DNA from: Paenibacillus oryzae
GTDB lineage: Bacteria > Bacillota > Bacilli > Paenibacillales > Paenibacillaceae
Assembly: GCF_001675045.1 (NCBI RefSeq)
Contig: NZ_LYPA01000031.1
Location: forward strand, 62,001-126,000
Length of the DNA stretch: 64,000 nucleotides
Direction of reading: 5' to 3'
Part shown: piece by piece, positions 17,310-25,439 of the stretch
Position numbering within the stretch: the first letter of the stretch is position 1
Layout of the letters: each line of letters starts with the position of its first letter
Made by a program: the position numbers and the translations under genes
Notes under the pieces: model-generated
Seen by the model: only the letters and a program-made list of their open reading frames with translations
The model's database searches: none
Told to the model about the DNA's origin: nothing

Positions 17310-17606
17310 CTTGGTTATCACCCCAAATATTCTTTAACTGATATAGCTTCCTCTATTTTCTGGTGCTTCAAATCGGACCTTGTGAGCTTGCTTTTTGAGC
17401 GTACCTTAATAGTAGCTTTTGCAATTGCTGCCTGAAACAGACGCTGGACTTAAACTTATACTGGACTTCAGTCGGGGATGCGGCGAACCTTATTACGCAA
17501 TAGGACGGCATACGGAAAAAGTTCCTATAATGCGACAATATACACCTCTTGCGGCGCAAAATGAAAGCGCTACAATAAATGTAGAATAATAAGGGAGGTG
17601 ACAAAA

Positions 17607-17876
17607 ATGAGTGAAGAGCATGAAGCTGTAGAAGCGCTTGAGGAAAGCGCAGAATGGCTTGCGGGGGAAGCGGCTGAGGAAGAGGCCGCGGAGTCGTTTG
17701 AGGTGGAAGCGGCAGCCGAGTCGGAAGAGATCGTCGAAGTTGAAGGCATCTCCCTTGATGCGGAGGCGGAGCTGGAAGAGGAAGCGGCGGAAGCAGCCGC
17801 TGCCGATGAGGCCGACGAAGCCGATGAAGCTGATGAAGCGGACGAGGCAGATGATGATGAGCAGGCCGTCGACTAA
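17607..17876 (+). CDS. Highly acidic Glu/Ala/Asp low-complexity protein
   Basis: 89 residues from the ATG at 17607, preceded by an excellent AGGGAGGTG (the in-frame GTG at 17598 lies inside that site). Almost half of the residues are Glu or Asp, with no Lys or Arg. The last third is a tandem EAD repeat (DEADEADEADEADEAD). No signal peptide. Likely intrinsically disordered; function unknown. The strong ribosome binding site argues that it is expressed. The antisense frame is also open, but only as a mirror of the repeat. Confidence 0.6.
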   Translation: MSEEHEAVEALEESAEWLAGEAAEEEAAESFEVEAAAESEEIVEVEGISLDAEAELEEEAAEAAAADEADEADEADEADEADDDEQAVD

Positions 17877-18006
17877 CGGCTTGGCGGATGGGTTCCTTCA
17901 TGCAGTCACACCCTGCAGGAAATAAGGTGCGGTCAGGCAGTACCCTGCTTTAGCGCCAGCTTAGATTGGAAAGCACTTCATCTTGAAGTTTCATAAAATA
18001 GATGAC

Positions 18007-18055
18007 AAAGTCGTTTCGCAAACACCGTAAAAGGTGATTGCTGACGACTTTTTTG
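18007..18055 (+). terminator. Long-stem terminator
   Basis: Nested arms AAAGTCGT/ACGACTTT, GCAA/TTGC and CACC/GGTG close a hairpin followed by TTTTTT, ending the acidic-protein transcript. Confidence 0.8.
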
Positions 18056-18093
18056 TTACGTAGCAAGCTGCGATTTTTTTTTGAGAAAAGGAG

Positions 18094-18124
18094 TTGACAT
18101 CGGGATATCTTTAGATTAAGATAA
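18094..18124 (+). promoter_or_regulatory. YceI-gene promoter with MhqR-type operator
   Basis: TTGACA (18094-18099), 17 bp, TAAGAT (18117-18122). The dyad ATATCTTTAGATTAAGATAA (18105-18124) differs from the operator at 3588-3607 at only three of 20 positions and overlaps the spacer and -10. It places the YceI gene in the same MarR (MhqR-like) regulon. Confidence 0.7.
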
Positions 18125-18196
18125 ACACATGAACTTAATAAAAGTAAGCTAATAAACGTAATAAAGTAAATAATAAAACGTTGGAGGTTATTTAAA

Positions 18197-18730
18197 ATGA
18201 CAAAAGCAAAATGGGCAATTGACGCATCGCACAGTGCAGTGGAGTTTTCGGTAAGACATATGATGATCGCTAAAGTTAAAGGTGCATTCCATGAATTCGA
18301 AGCTGAAATCGAAGCCGATATTCAAGACCTGACAACAGCGGATATTTCATTCAAAATTAACCTGAGCAGCGTAGACACCCGCAATGGCGACCGCGACGGT
18401 CATCTGAAAAGCGCCGATTTCTTCGACGTTGAAAACCACCCGACACTGGACTTCAAAGCAACGTCAATCTCCAAATCAGGCGAAGGTGAATATGAAGTGA
18501 CAGGCGACGTATCGCTGCATGGCGTAACGCGCTCGGAAACATTTGAAGTGACCTTCGAAGGCTCGGGCAAAGATCCTTGGGGCAATACAAAAGCAGGCTT
18601 TAGCGCAAAAGGCGCAATCAAACGCAGCGATTACGGCTTGACCTACAACGCTGCACTGGAAACCGGCGGCGTGCTGATTGGCGATGAAGTGAAAATCTCC
18701 CTGGAAATCGAAGCTCTGCAGCAAGCTTAA
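18197..18730 (+). CDS. YceI family protein
   Basis: 177 residues covering the whole YceI lipocalin-like barrel: WAIDASHSAVEFSVRHMMIAKVKG at the start and the NGDRDGHLKSADFFDVENHP segment typical of the family. No signal peptide, so cytoplasmic. Family members bind polyisoprenoid quinones or related amphiphiles. Control by an MhqR-type operator suggests a role in quinone or electrophile handling. Good ribosome binding site (GGAGG, 10 nt before the ATG) and a terminator after the stop: a single-gene unit. Confidence 0.9.
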   Translation: MTKAKWAIDASHSAVEFSVRHMMIAKVKGAFHEFEAEIEADIQDLTTADISFKINLSSVDTRNGDRDGHLKSADFFDVENHPTLDFKATSISKSGEGEYEVTGDVSLHGVTRSETFEVTFEGSGKDPWGNTKAGFSAKGAIKRSDYGLTYNAALETGGVLIGDEVKISLEIEALQQA

Positions 18731-18781
18731 GAGAAGCAGAAGCGGAGCAACGCTATCTCTTCAGCAGGAATATAGCAAGGG

Positions 18782-18813
18782 ACAGCTGCCCGAAGCTTAG
18801 GGCAGCTGTTTTT
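18782..18813 (+). terminator. Terminator of the YceI gene
   Basis: Perfect 10-bp stem ACAGCTGCCC / GGGCAGCTGT with an 8-nt loop and a T run. Confidence 0.85.
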
Positions 18814-18919
18814 CCGCGTTTTGATGGAGCCTCGCTGGCGGACTTTGACAAATGGCGCGCCAGACTTGATAATCAGAATGTCGCAGGAAGATGATAGAAA
18901 CGCTAAAGGAGAATGCTTG

Positions 18920-19282
18920 ATGCAAACGTTGCTGCTGCTTGGAAGTGTCTGCATGGCAATTGCCGTTATATTGGGGGCTTTCGGAGGGCACGCGCTGAAG
19001 CGCAAGCTGGCTCCGGACAAGCTGGATGTTTATTTGATCGGAATTCAATATCATATTGCCCACGCGCTGGGGTTGCTGCTGCTAGGCGGCCTTTCGCAGC
19101 TTCCGATTAACGGAGAGCTGATTCAGGCGGCAGGCTGGCTGTTGTTCGCCGGAATTGTTTTGTTCAGCGGAAGTCTTTATGCGCTTGCGCTCACAGGTGT
19201 GAAACGCCTGGGTATTATTACGCCGCTAGGCGGCTTGTGCTTTATCGCGGGCTGGATTGTTGTTGCCTTTGCCGTTTTATGA
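18920..19282 (+). CDS. DUF423 (YwdK-like) membrane protein
   Basis: 120 residues, four TM helices. The first helix ends in the family motif LGAFGGHALK, and the second segment is IQYHIAHALGLLLLG. Start ATG 18920 is set by AAGGAG eight bases upstream; the upstream in-frame ATG has no such site. Function of the family is unknown. Apparently monocistronic. Confidence 0.85.
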   Translation: MQTLLLLGSVCMAIAVILGAFGGHALKRKLAPDKLDVYLIGIQYHIAHALGLLLLGGLSQLPINGELIQAAGWLLFAGIVLFSGSLYALALTGVKRLGIITPLGGLCFIAGWIVVAFAVL

Positions 19283-19372
19283 GCTGCTTGCGATGATTTT
19301 ACCCATTATTTTAACCAACATGTGTTGCTTAGATGTGCTATACTAGGGTGAAATGTGGAGGAGCTGAGCAGA

Positions 19373-19993
19373 TTGGAGCAACCCAAAAAAGATCCGCGTG
19401 TTTTGCGCACCAGACAATTGATTCAGGATGCCTTCTTGACACTCATTCAACATAAGGATATTCAGGAAATAACGGTACGGGATATTACCGAAAAAGCTAC
19501 CATTAACCGGGCGACCTTTTACGCCCATTTTAGTGATAAATATGAGCTGCTGGATGAAACCTTGTCCAGTATGCTTAAGGATACGCTGAGGCAAAAGCTG
19601 CAATGCCATGAGCTGTTCAGCGAGGACACCATGGTTAAAATTATTGTGATTATGTGTGAGTTTCAAACCTATTTTAACAGTCAATGCCCCAAGACCAGTC
19701 AGACCTCTCTGCCATATGCAGAGGAGAGGATCAAGGAAGAGCTTCAGAAGTTCCTGCTGACCCTGATTCAGAAAAGCCCGGCTTACGAGGATATGAACGG
19801 GGACCCTGAGCTTGCTTATACGGTATCCGTTATGATGAGCTGGAGCATTTACGGCGTTTCCGTTGCCTGGAACAAGGGCGGTCGCAGCATATCGACGCAG
19901 GAAATGGCCTGCAGAGCCCAGCGGGCGATGCTGCGAGTGCTTCAGGAATTTACGCAAAATGAATCTGCTCGCCTTGTTTCCATTGCTACATGA
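19373..19993 (+). CDS. TetR/AcrR family regulator
   Basis: About 206 residues from a TTG at 19373 (GGAGGAG nine bases upstream; the earlier GTG at 19355 precedes that site). The TetR helix-turn-helix is clear: ITVRDITEKATINRATFYAHFSDKYELL. The ligand domain is unassigned. It lies 47 bp upstream of the arrest-peptide/YidC unit in the same orientation. Whether it controls that unit or itself is not evident. Confidence 0.8.
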   Translation: MEQPKKDPRVLRTRQLIQDAFLTLIQHKDIQEITVRDITEKATINRATFYAHFSDKYELLDETLSSMLKDTLRQKLQCHELFSEDTMVKIIVIMCEFQTYFNSQCPKTSQTSLPYAEERIKEELQKFLLTLIQKSPAYEDMNGDPELAYTVSVMMSWSIYGVSVAWNKGGRSISTQEMACRAQRAMLRVLQEFTQNESARLVSIAT

Positions 19994-20040
19994 ATCAGGT
20001 ATATCTTTGATTCCACTATAGCCGAAAGGAGGGAATTGCT

Positions 20041-20415
20041 TTGATCGATATCATGCTTCACGATTGGTTGCCCTATTTGTTGTCCATCAGCTTGCTTTGT
20101 ACCTTAACCTGCATCGGCACCGTGCATCTTTTGGCGTTTGTGGACGCGCAAAAGGAGTACAGGCAGTCCGGCGTGGTCCAAACGGTTATCATGCCGATTG
20201 TGGCTACAGCAAGCGGAACTTCCAGTACCCGTCTTGTCCGAAGGGTCAAGCGCAAGGATGCGCCGGATGATGATGACAATGACTGCGTGAACTCGTTGGC
20301 CAAAAGAAACAACAACCAACGAGGAGGCTTATTATGCCCAATACAAAACAATTCCCGCGCCGATCGGTACGGAGTCGATTCTATGCCTTTGCCCTGCTTG
20401 GCATTGGCCTGCTGA
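20041..20415 (+). CDS. Candidate MifM-like translation-arrest leader peptide of yidC
   Basis: 124 codons from a TTG at 20041 with a strong AAGGAGGG seven bases upstream. A hydrophobic segment at residues 9-34 could be inserted by YidC. A basic patch (RLVRRVKRK, residues 64-72) is followed by an acidic run (PDDDDND, 75-81). The ORF overlaps the start of yidC by 82 bp in another frame. B. subtilis MifM has the same plan: TM segment, basic stretch, acidic DEED arrest site, and a hairpin occluding the Shine-Dalgarno of the second yidC. The sequence is otherwise unlike MifM. A ribosome paused at codons 79-81 would cover part of the hairpin described at 20292-20327. Confidence 0.6.
   Translation: MIDIMLHDWLPYLLSISLLCTLTCIGTVHLLAFVDAQKEYRQSGVVQTVIMPIVATASGTSSTRLVRRVKRKDAPDDDDNDCVNSLAKRNNNQRGGLLCPIQNNSRADRYGVDSMPLPCLALAC
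20292..20327 (+). promoter_or_regulatory. Hairpin masking the yidC Shine-Dalgarno
   Basis: CTCGTTGG (20292-20299) pairs perfectly with CCAACGAG (20316-20323). The last three paired bases are the GAG of GAGGAGG (20321-20327), the yidC ribosome binding site, six bases before the ATG at 20334. The 5' arm begins at codon 84 of the leader ORF, about 12-16 nt past the acidic run, so a ribosome paused there would open the stem. Confidence 0.65.
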
Positions 20416-21164
20416 CCTTAACGGGCTGCGGCAGTGCGACAGGAACGATTGATGAAGCGACACCTGGCATGTTTAACCATTATGTGATCTATCCGTTATC
20501 CGAAGTCATTCAATGGCTGGCTTCCCAGTTTCATGACAACTACGGCTTTGCCATTATGGCCATTACGATTATGATCAGAGTCGTGCTGTTTCCGCTTATG
20601 CTGCGTCAATACCGTTCGCAGCGCGATATGAAACAGAAAATGGCTGTTCTTCAGCCTGAGCTCAAAGCGCTGGAGGACAAATATAAAGGTAAAACAAAAC
20701 CGGAGGACGCAAAAGAGAAGCAGCAGGAAATGATGGCGCTATATAGCAAGCACAAGGTAAACCCGCTTGCGATCGGATGTTTGCCAATGCTGATTCAGCT
20801 TCCAATTCTGACCGGGCTGTATTCTGCGATCCGGCTAACTCCCGATATTGCGTCGCATTCCTTTTTGTGGTTCAAGCTGGGCGAGACGGATATGCTTCTG
20901 CCTATTATTGCGGCAGTCATTTATTTTATCCAGTTTAAGGTTTCCCAGATCGGGAACGACTCGCCGCAGAACAAGCAGCTTGCGTTTATGGGGTATTTGT
21001 CGCCGATTATGATGGGCGCGTTTGCCCTGTTTGCCCCGGCGGCCATTTCACTTTATTGGGTAACAGGCGGTTTGTTTATGATCGCACAGGCATTTTTGCT
21101 GTCCAGAATTTATCCTGCTGTTAAAAAAGATAGTTTGCCGGAAGGCAGCAAGGCAGCAGGTTAA
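20334..21164 (+). CDS. yidC: YidC/Oxa1 membrane protein insertase (lipoprotein form)
   Basis: 276 residues. A signal peptide ends in a lipobox (TLTGCG, Cys near residue 26), then five TM helices: VIQWLASQFHDNYGFAIMAITIMIR is helix 1, and NPLAIGCLPMLIQLPILTGLY carries the conserved central motif. It inserts proteins into the cytoplasmic membrane with or without SecYEG. Bacilli usually have two copies; this would be the regulated one, because its ribosome binding site is held in a hairpin within the upstream leader ORF. The conserved hydrophilic-groove Arg is probably R66 or R78 region (IMIRVVLFP). Confidence 0.9.
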   Translation: MPNTKQFPRRSVRSRFYAFALLGIGLLTLTGCGSATGTIDEATPGMFNHYVIYPLSEVIQWLASQFHDNYGFAIMAITIMIRVVLFPLMLRQYRSQRDMKQKMAVLQPELKALEDKYKGKTKPEDAKEKQQEMMALYSKHKVNPLAIGCLPMLIQLPILTGLYSAIRLTPDIASHSFLWFKLGETDMLLPIIAAVIYFIQFKVSQIGNDSPQNKQLAFMGYLSPIMMGAFALFAPAAISLYWVTGGLFMIAQAFLLSRIYPAVKKDSLPEGSKAAG

Positions 21165-21198
21165 CGAAACGATACAATGATATTAGAGGGGGATGGGT

Positions 21199-21897
21199 AT
21201 GATTAAAGTGCTTCCCGCGGCAGAGCGGCATGAAACCGATATGGGCTGGCTTCAAAGCCGCCCGGTTTATTCCTTTGGAGGTTATCAGGACCCTTCGCGA
21301 AGCGGCTTCGGCGCGATGCGCGTGTGCAATGACGATCGGCTGGCGCCGGGCAAGGGCTTTGGCGCTCATCCCCATAGCGACATGGAAATCGTGTCGATTG
21401 TGCTGGAGGGTGAAATCCGCCATGAGGACAGCCTGGGCAATAACGTAACGACTTCATTTGGCGAGGTTCAGGTCATGTCGGCGGGCAGCGGGGTTATTCA
21501 TACCGAGTTTAATGCTTCCAGCGAAACGGAATTGCGCTTGCTTCAGCTATGGTTTATGCCAGACGTACGCGGCAAAGCGCCTGATTACAAGGCGGGCGCC
21601 TTTTCGGTGGAGGGTTTGCGTAATACACTGCTGCCGGTGGTGAGCAGCAAAGCCGGCGATGGTACTTTGCCAATTGGCCAGGATATGACGATCTTTTTAT
21701 CCCGTCTGGATGCGGGGGGCGAACTGGTTCATCAATCCGCCGCGGATCGCAAGCAGTTCCTTTATGTTATAGAGGGCAGCTTGAACGCAAGCGGCACAGC
21801 ATTGGGAGCGGACGACGTGGCGGAAATACAGCGCCAGGAAGCGCTTGTCTTGTCTGCCGTCAGCGAAACGTTTTTTATGCTGATCGATATGCCTTAA
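21199..21897 (+). CDS. Pirin family protein (YhaK-like)
   Basis: 232 residues from the ATG at 21199 (GAGGGGG six bases upstream). Bicupin: FGAHPHSDMEIVSIVLEGEIRH holds the metal His pair and Glu of cupin 1, with a later His in AGSGVIHTEFNAS. The C-terminal cupin lacks the ligands, as usual. Some members are quercetin dioxygenases or redox sensors; the role here is unknown. It lies 35 bp after yidC and 12 bp before the next ORF, so a three-gene run is possible. Confidence 0.85.
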   Translation: MIKVLPAAERHETDMGWLQSRPVYSFGGYQDPSRSGFGAMRVCNDDRLAPGKGFGAHPHSDMEIVSIVLEGEIRHEDSLGNNVTTSFGEVQVMSAGSGVIHTEFNASSETELRLLQLWFMPDVRGKAPDYKAGAFSVEGLRNTLLPVVSSKAGDGTLPIGQDMTIFLSRLDAGGELVHQSAADRKQFLYVIEGSLNASGTALGADDVAEIQRQEALVLSAVSETFFMLIDMP

Positions 21898-21909
21898 GGA
21901 GGGTCGCTT

Positions 21910-22236
21910 ATGAAGGAAACGCTGCTTGTGAAGCATGCCGTAAGTGGAAGGACATTTTTTGATACGCGCCTTAAGGCGATTCCGTACCAGGTTGAACCCA
22001 GCAACGAAGGCTGGTTGTTTAGTATTGAGACGAAGCGCGACGAAAACGTGGAAGCTTTGTTGGAATTCCGCGAAGAGCTGAATGTTTTTATTTTTAGGGA
22101 GCCGGAGGATGAGCCGGTATTGAAAACGTGGTATTACATCAAGGACGGTCCGGTCGTTTACGATGATCAGGCCGGCAAGCTGTTGATATCGGCTCAATCC
22201 AGCATTCCGTATTATCCGCATGAATATTCCCAATAG
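21910..22236 (+). CDS. Hypothetical protein
   Basis: 108 residues, soluble, mixed charge, C-terminus IPYYPHEYSQ. It follows the pirin gene by 12 bp with AAGGAGGG just before the ATG, so it is almost certainly co-transcribed. No motif recognised. Confidence 0.7.
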   Translation: MKETLLVKHAVSGRTFFDTRLKAIPYQVEPSNEGWLFSIETKRDENVEALLEFREELNVFIFREPEDEPVLKTWYYIKDGPVVYDDQAGKLLISAQSSIPYYPHEYSQ

Positions 22237-22246
22237 CAAATAAATG

Positions 22247-22295
22247 AAAAAGACGCTTGCATGCTCCCAGGCAGGGAGGTTCAAGCGTCTTTTTT
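22247..22295 (+). terminator. Bidirectional terminator
   Basis: AAAAGACGCTTG / CAAGCGTCTTTT arms with T runs on both strands. It ends the pirin unit (plus strand); it could also serve the convergent AraC gene (minus strand). Confidence 0.85.
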
Positions 22296-22370
22296 ACGTA
22301 TAGCAGTATTCATTCCAAACAGAACAACCTAACGGAACGGTTGAAAGGGCTCCCGGTCGTTTTTAACCAA

Positions 22371-23171
22371 TCAGACACGGGCAGGCAGATGCGACGCACG
22401 GTAATAGGTGGGGGCTGCGCCGGTTAGCTTTTTGAACATTTTGGAAAAAAGAAGCGGGTCCCCGTAGCCTACAGAACGGGCAATTTCGGACACGGTCAGC
22501 TCGGAATCCAGCAGCAGCTCACAAGCCTTGTCCATGCGATATTGCAGCAAATATTGCTGCGGCGATACCCTCATGCTTTCCTTGAAGATGTTGGACAGAT
22601 AGACGCGGTCGATGCCGATCATCTCCGCCAGCCCGGAAATGCTGATTCGTTCGGCATAATTGATATGAATGAAATCGAGCGCTTTGCGGATATATCCCTC
22701 CTTGGCCTGATAGCCGGCCGGAAGCTGCTTGGTTACCATCATCATCTCCAGCCAGTCGGCAAGAAACTGGTACAAGACGCTATGCACCCGCAGCTCTCCC
22801 CTGTTGTCGCAAGTCGCTGCCGCATCCCATTTATCCAGGTAAAGCTGGAACCAGCTGCCCGACGAAAAGCTGAAAATAGGGCTTGAAGGCGACAAGCCGG
22901 CATCCTCCAGCAACGGTCCAGCCTGATCGCCGTCGAAGGCAATCCAGGAGTAAACCCAGGGCTCACGCTCATCCGCCTTCATGTAGCAGACGGTTCCAGC
23001 AAACACGATATATCCTTGTCCCTTTTCCAGATAAAAGGTGTTTCCGTTAAACTGGTAGATTCCCCGGCCTTCATGCACAAACATAATTTTGTATTGCTCC
23101 TTAAGTCCGGGACCCCAGAAGTAGCCGGGCTCGCAATTCATGATGCCGTGATAGCAATATCGGATATTCAT
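22371..23171 (-). CDS. AraC family transcriptional regulator
   Basis: 266 residues. The N-terminal cupin-like sensor has GRGIYQFNGNTFYLEKGQGYI. Two C-terminal helix-turn-helices follow: ISGLAEMIGIDRVYLSNIFKE and VSEIARSVGYGDPLLFSKMFKKLTGAAP. The layout is that of sugar-responsive regulators (MsmR/RafR group). It is divergent from the aldo/keto reductase gene at 23334 and probably controls it. Confidence 0.88.
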   Translation of the reverse strand: MNIRYCYHGIMNCEPGYFWGPGLKEQYKIMFVHEGRGIYQFNGNTFYLEKGQGYIVFAGTVCYMKADEREPWVYSWIAFDGDQAGPLLEDAGLSPSSPIFSFSSGSWFQLYLDKWDAAATCDNRGELRVHSVLYQFLADWLEMMMVTKQLPAGYQAKEGYIRKALDFIHINYAERISISGLAEMIGIDRVYLSNIFKESMRVSPQQYLLQYRMDKACELLLDSELTVSEIARSVGYGDPLLFSKMFKKLTGAAPTYYRASHLPARV

Positions 23172-23333
23172 GGATGAAGTCCTTTCTTATACATATGCAC
23201 CTGCAATCAAATTACATTATGACATGTTTATCTTACAACGACTCATTCAATCATTCAGCTTTTATGAGCTATAATAACTTTGCATGTTGAAAAGCTGATT
23301 ATATCATACCATGCTTGCGAAGGAGTGGGACAA

Positions 23334-24338
23334 TTGGTTTATATCGCGGAGGAAAATCGTTACAGCGACATGCCGTACCGGCGCTGCGGCAACAGCGGGC
23401 TGAAGCTGCCTGCCATTTCACTTGGCTTGTGGCAAAATTTCGGGGCGAACAAGCCGTTGCAGGATTCACGCGACATGCTGCTTCGCGCCTTTGATCTCGG
23501 CATCACCCATTTTGACCTGGCCAACAATTACGGCCCTCCTGCCGGATCGGCGGAAGAGACGTTTGGCAGCGTATACCGGAGCGACCTCTCTCCATACCGG
23601 GACGAGCTTCTTATCTCCACCAAAGCGGGTTATTACATGTTTCCCGGCCCTTACGGCGAATGGGGCTCCCGCAAATACTTGCTGTCCAGTCTGGACCGCA
23701 GCCTGAACCGGATGGGACTGGATTATGTCGATATTTTCTACCACCACCGCCCGGACCCCGATACGCCGCTTGAAGAAACCATGGGCGCGCTGGATCAAGC
23801 GGTCCGTTCCGGCAAAGCGTTATATGCAGGCTTGTCCAATTACGGCCCGGAGGATACGCTGCGCGCTTATGATATATTGAAATCACTGGGTACGCCGATG
23901 GTTATTCACCAGCCAAGCTACTCCATGATCAATCGCTGGATCGAAAACGGGCTGCATGATGTGCTCCGGGAGCAAGGCGTAGGCTCTATCGCCTTTTGTC
24001 CGCTTGGCCGTGGACAGCTGACGGGCAAATACATCGACAAAATAGAGGCTGAAAGCAAGTCCGGCAATTCCTCGATGAAGCCGGAGGCGATTGAGCCTGC
24101 CCGTATAGCGGCTTTCCGAAAGCTGGAGGATATTGCAAAACGCCGCGGCCAATCGCTGGCTCAGCTGGCGCTGGCCTGGACGCTGAGAGAAGGCGGCGTA
24201 ACTTCCGCTCTGATCGGCGCGAGCCGTGTAAGCCAGATTGAAGAGAATGTAAAATGTCTGGAGCAAGGCCCGCTGAGCGAAGAAGAGCTGCGGGAGATTG
24301 ACAGCGTGTCGGCGGTAATCAAGGATATTCCTTGGTAA
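23334..24338 (+). CDS. Aldo/keto reductase, YghZ (L-glyceraldehyde 3-phosphate reductase) type
   Basis: 334 residues from a TTG at 23334, with AAGGAG eight bases upstream. The catalytic Asp-Tyr region FDLANNYGPPAGSAEETFG and AGLSNYGPEDT are typical of the AKR14/YghZ group. NADPH contacts appear in ALIGASRVSQIEENV. Cytoplasmic barrel enzyme reducing aldehydes. It is divergent from an AraC regulator, which suggests substrate-inducible expression. Substrate not provable from sequence. Confidence 0.85.
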   Translation: MVYIAEENRYSDMPYRRCGNSGLKLPAISLGLWQNFGANKPLQDSRDMLLRAFDLGITHFDLANNYGPPAGSAEETFGSVYRSDLSPYRDELLISTKAGYYMFPGPYGEWGSRKYLLSSLDRSLNRMGLDYVDIFYHHRPDPDTPLEETMGALDQAVRSGKALYAGLSNYGPEDTLRAYDILKSLGTPMVIHQPSYSMINRWIENGLHDVLREQGVGSIAFCPLGRGQLTGKYIDKIEAESKSGNSSMKPEAIEPARIAAFRKLEDIAKRRGQSLAQLALAWTLREGGVTSALIGASRVSQIEENVKCLEQGPLSEEELREIDSVSAVIKDIPW

Positions 24339-24363
24339 ACCTGTCAGCTTAATCCCTTTAAAG

Positions 24364-24590
24364 CAGGGGCTGTCCTAAAAGTCAAGCGGAGCGACTAATT
24401 ATTCAGCAGAGAGGACCGGAGGGAAAAGGGTGTCTTGAGGGCGAGTTTTTTTGTCCGCTTTTATCCACTAAAAAGTTGGATCAAAATAAAGCGGACAAAA
24501 ATGTTTGAGCTTCCAAGACACCCTTTTCCAGTAGGTTCCGGTTTTGCTGAATCATTATTCACCAGTAACAGACTTTTCGGACATTCCCTG
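24364..24590. mobile_element. MITE-like palindromic element, copy 1
   Basis: About 225 bp bounded by CAGGGGCTGTCC and GGACATTCCCTG. Almost the whole element is one imperfect inverted repeat: AAAAGTC/GACTTTT near the ends, ATTATTCAGCA/TGCTGAATCATTATTC, AAGGGTGTCTTG/CAAGACACCCTT and GTCCGCTTT/AAAGCGGAC towards the centre. It encodes no transposase. Copies 2 and 3 are at 36701 and 54750. No clear target-site duplication. Confidence 0.8.
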
Positions 24591-24607
24591 TTTTATTTTT
24601 GTCTATT

Positions 24608-24623
24608 AAGAAAACGTTTTCTT
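24608..24623. promoter_or_regulatory. cre-like palindrome
   Basis: Perfect 16-bp palindrome AAGAAAACGTTTTCTT, close to the CcpA catabolite-responsive element, 120 bp upstream of the DUF2269 gene. Confidence 0.4.
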
Positions 24624-24745
24624 TTGGGTCAAAAAACAATTGCAGGAGCAACCCGCCTCCCTTATCATAAGAAATATGAGGCTAACGGCCTACATGTCTA
24701 ACTCCAAACCCGCATATATATAACTTGTCCGGGAGATGAACGAGG

Positions 24746-25204
24746 ATGTCGATGTTCCTCTTTGATGGAATAATGTTTCTGCATATTTTGGCAGCCGTTA
24801 TAGGGTTGGGCGCTGCATTTGTTTTTCCCGTGTTGTCCAGAGCGGCCAAAACGGCGGAGCAGGCCAGGCATACGATCGCACTTTTTGAAAAATTGGCTTT
24901 GCTGCCTATCGCGGGAAGTGTTGGAATGCTGATTACCGGGGTTTCCTTATTGCTTTTGGAGCCTGCACTGTTGGCAACAGGTTGGTTTATTGCATCGCTT
25001 TTTCTCTTTTTTGCGGCGCAGATGCTTGTGATCGGCGTATTGCCCAAATCCATGAGGCGCCAATCGGCGGCTTTGGAGGCTCATGAAGGAGAAGGGGTTC
25101 CAGTGGAATACCGCCGGATCAGCAGACAGACGGCCAGGGTGGAGATGGTGACGCATTTGCTTGCTGTCGTGCTGCTGGCAGTGTTAATTTTTCGGCCGTT
25201 TTAG
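24746..25204 (+). CDS. DUF2269-like membrane protein
   Basis: 152 residues, four TM helices. The first, MFLHILAAVIGLGAAFVFPVL, has the His of this family; a long loop separates helices 3 and 4. Start codons at 24746 and 24752 (MSM) are both possible. Function unknown; family members are sometimes annotated as small integral membrane proteins. It is flanked by two cre-like sites. Confidence 0.7.
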   Translation: MSMFLFDGIMFLHILAAVIGLGAAFVFPVLSRAAKTAEQARHTIALFEKLALLPIAGSVGMLITGVSLLLLEPALLATGWFIASLFLFFAAQMLVIGVLPKSMRRQSAALEAHEGEGVPVEYRRISRQTARVEMVTHLLAVVLLAVLIFRPF

Positions 25205-25234
25205 CGGGATAATGATCTTTTGCATATTAATGGA

Positions 25235-25248
25235 AGAAAGCGTTTTCT
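25235..25248. promoter_or_regulatory. cre-like site
   Basis: AGAAAGCGTTTTCT matches the CcpA cre core (two halves around CG). It lies 31 bp downstream of the DUF2269 stop and about 190 bp upstream of ydjO. Confidence 0.4.
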
Positions 25249-25439
25249 CAATGTTTATTTGTTGTGCTTTGACCCGGTTTTGACGCGCTTATACCTTACT
25301 GCAGGCGGCAAATCAGGGGTAGTCTAACTACTGTTGGACATGCCTAAACATCGTTTGCCTTATCTGGATGAACATGGTATAGTAGTCGTTAATTCAATGG
25401 GAGAAGCATAATGCCAATAAGCGTATAAGGAGGATGGCC

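Noticed and set aside
17368..17901. Long antisense ORF rich in Pro, Leu and His
   Set aside because: It mirrors the EAD codon repeat of the acidic protein on the other strand and has no ribosome binding site.
24435..24701. ORF of 88 codons
   Set aside because: It lies mostly inside MITE copy 1, crosses its inverted repeats and has no convincing ribosome binding site.
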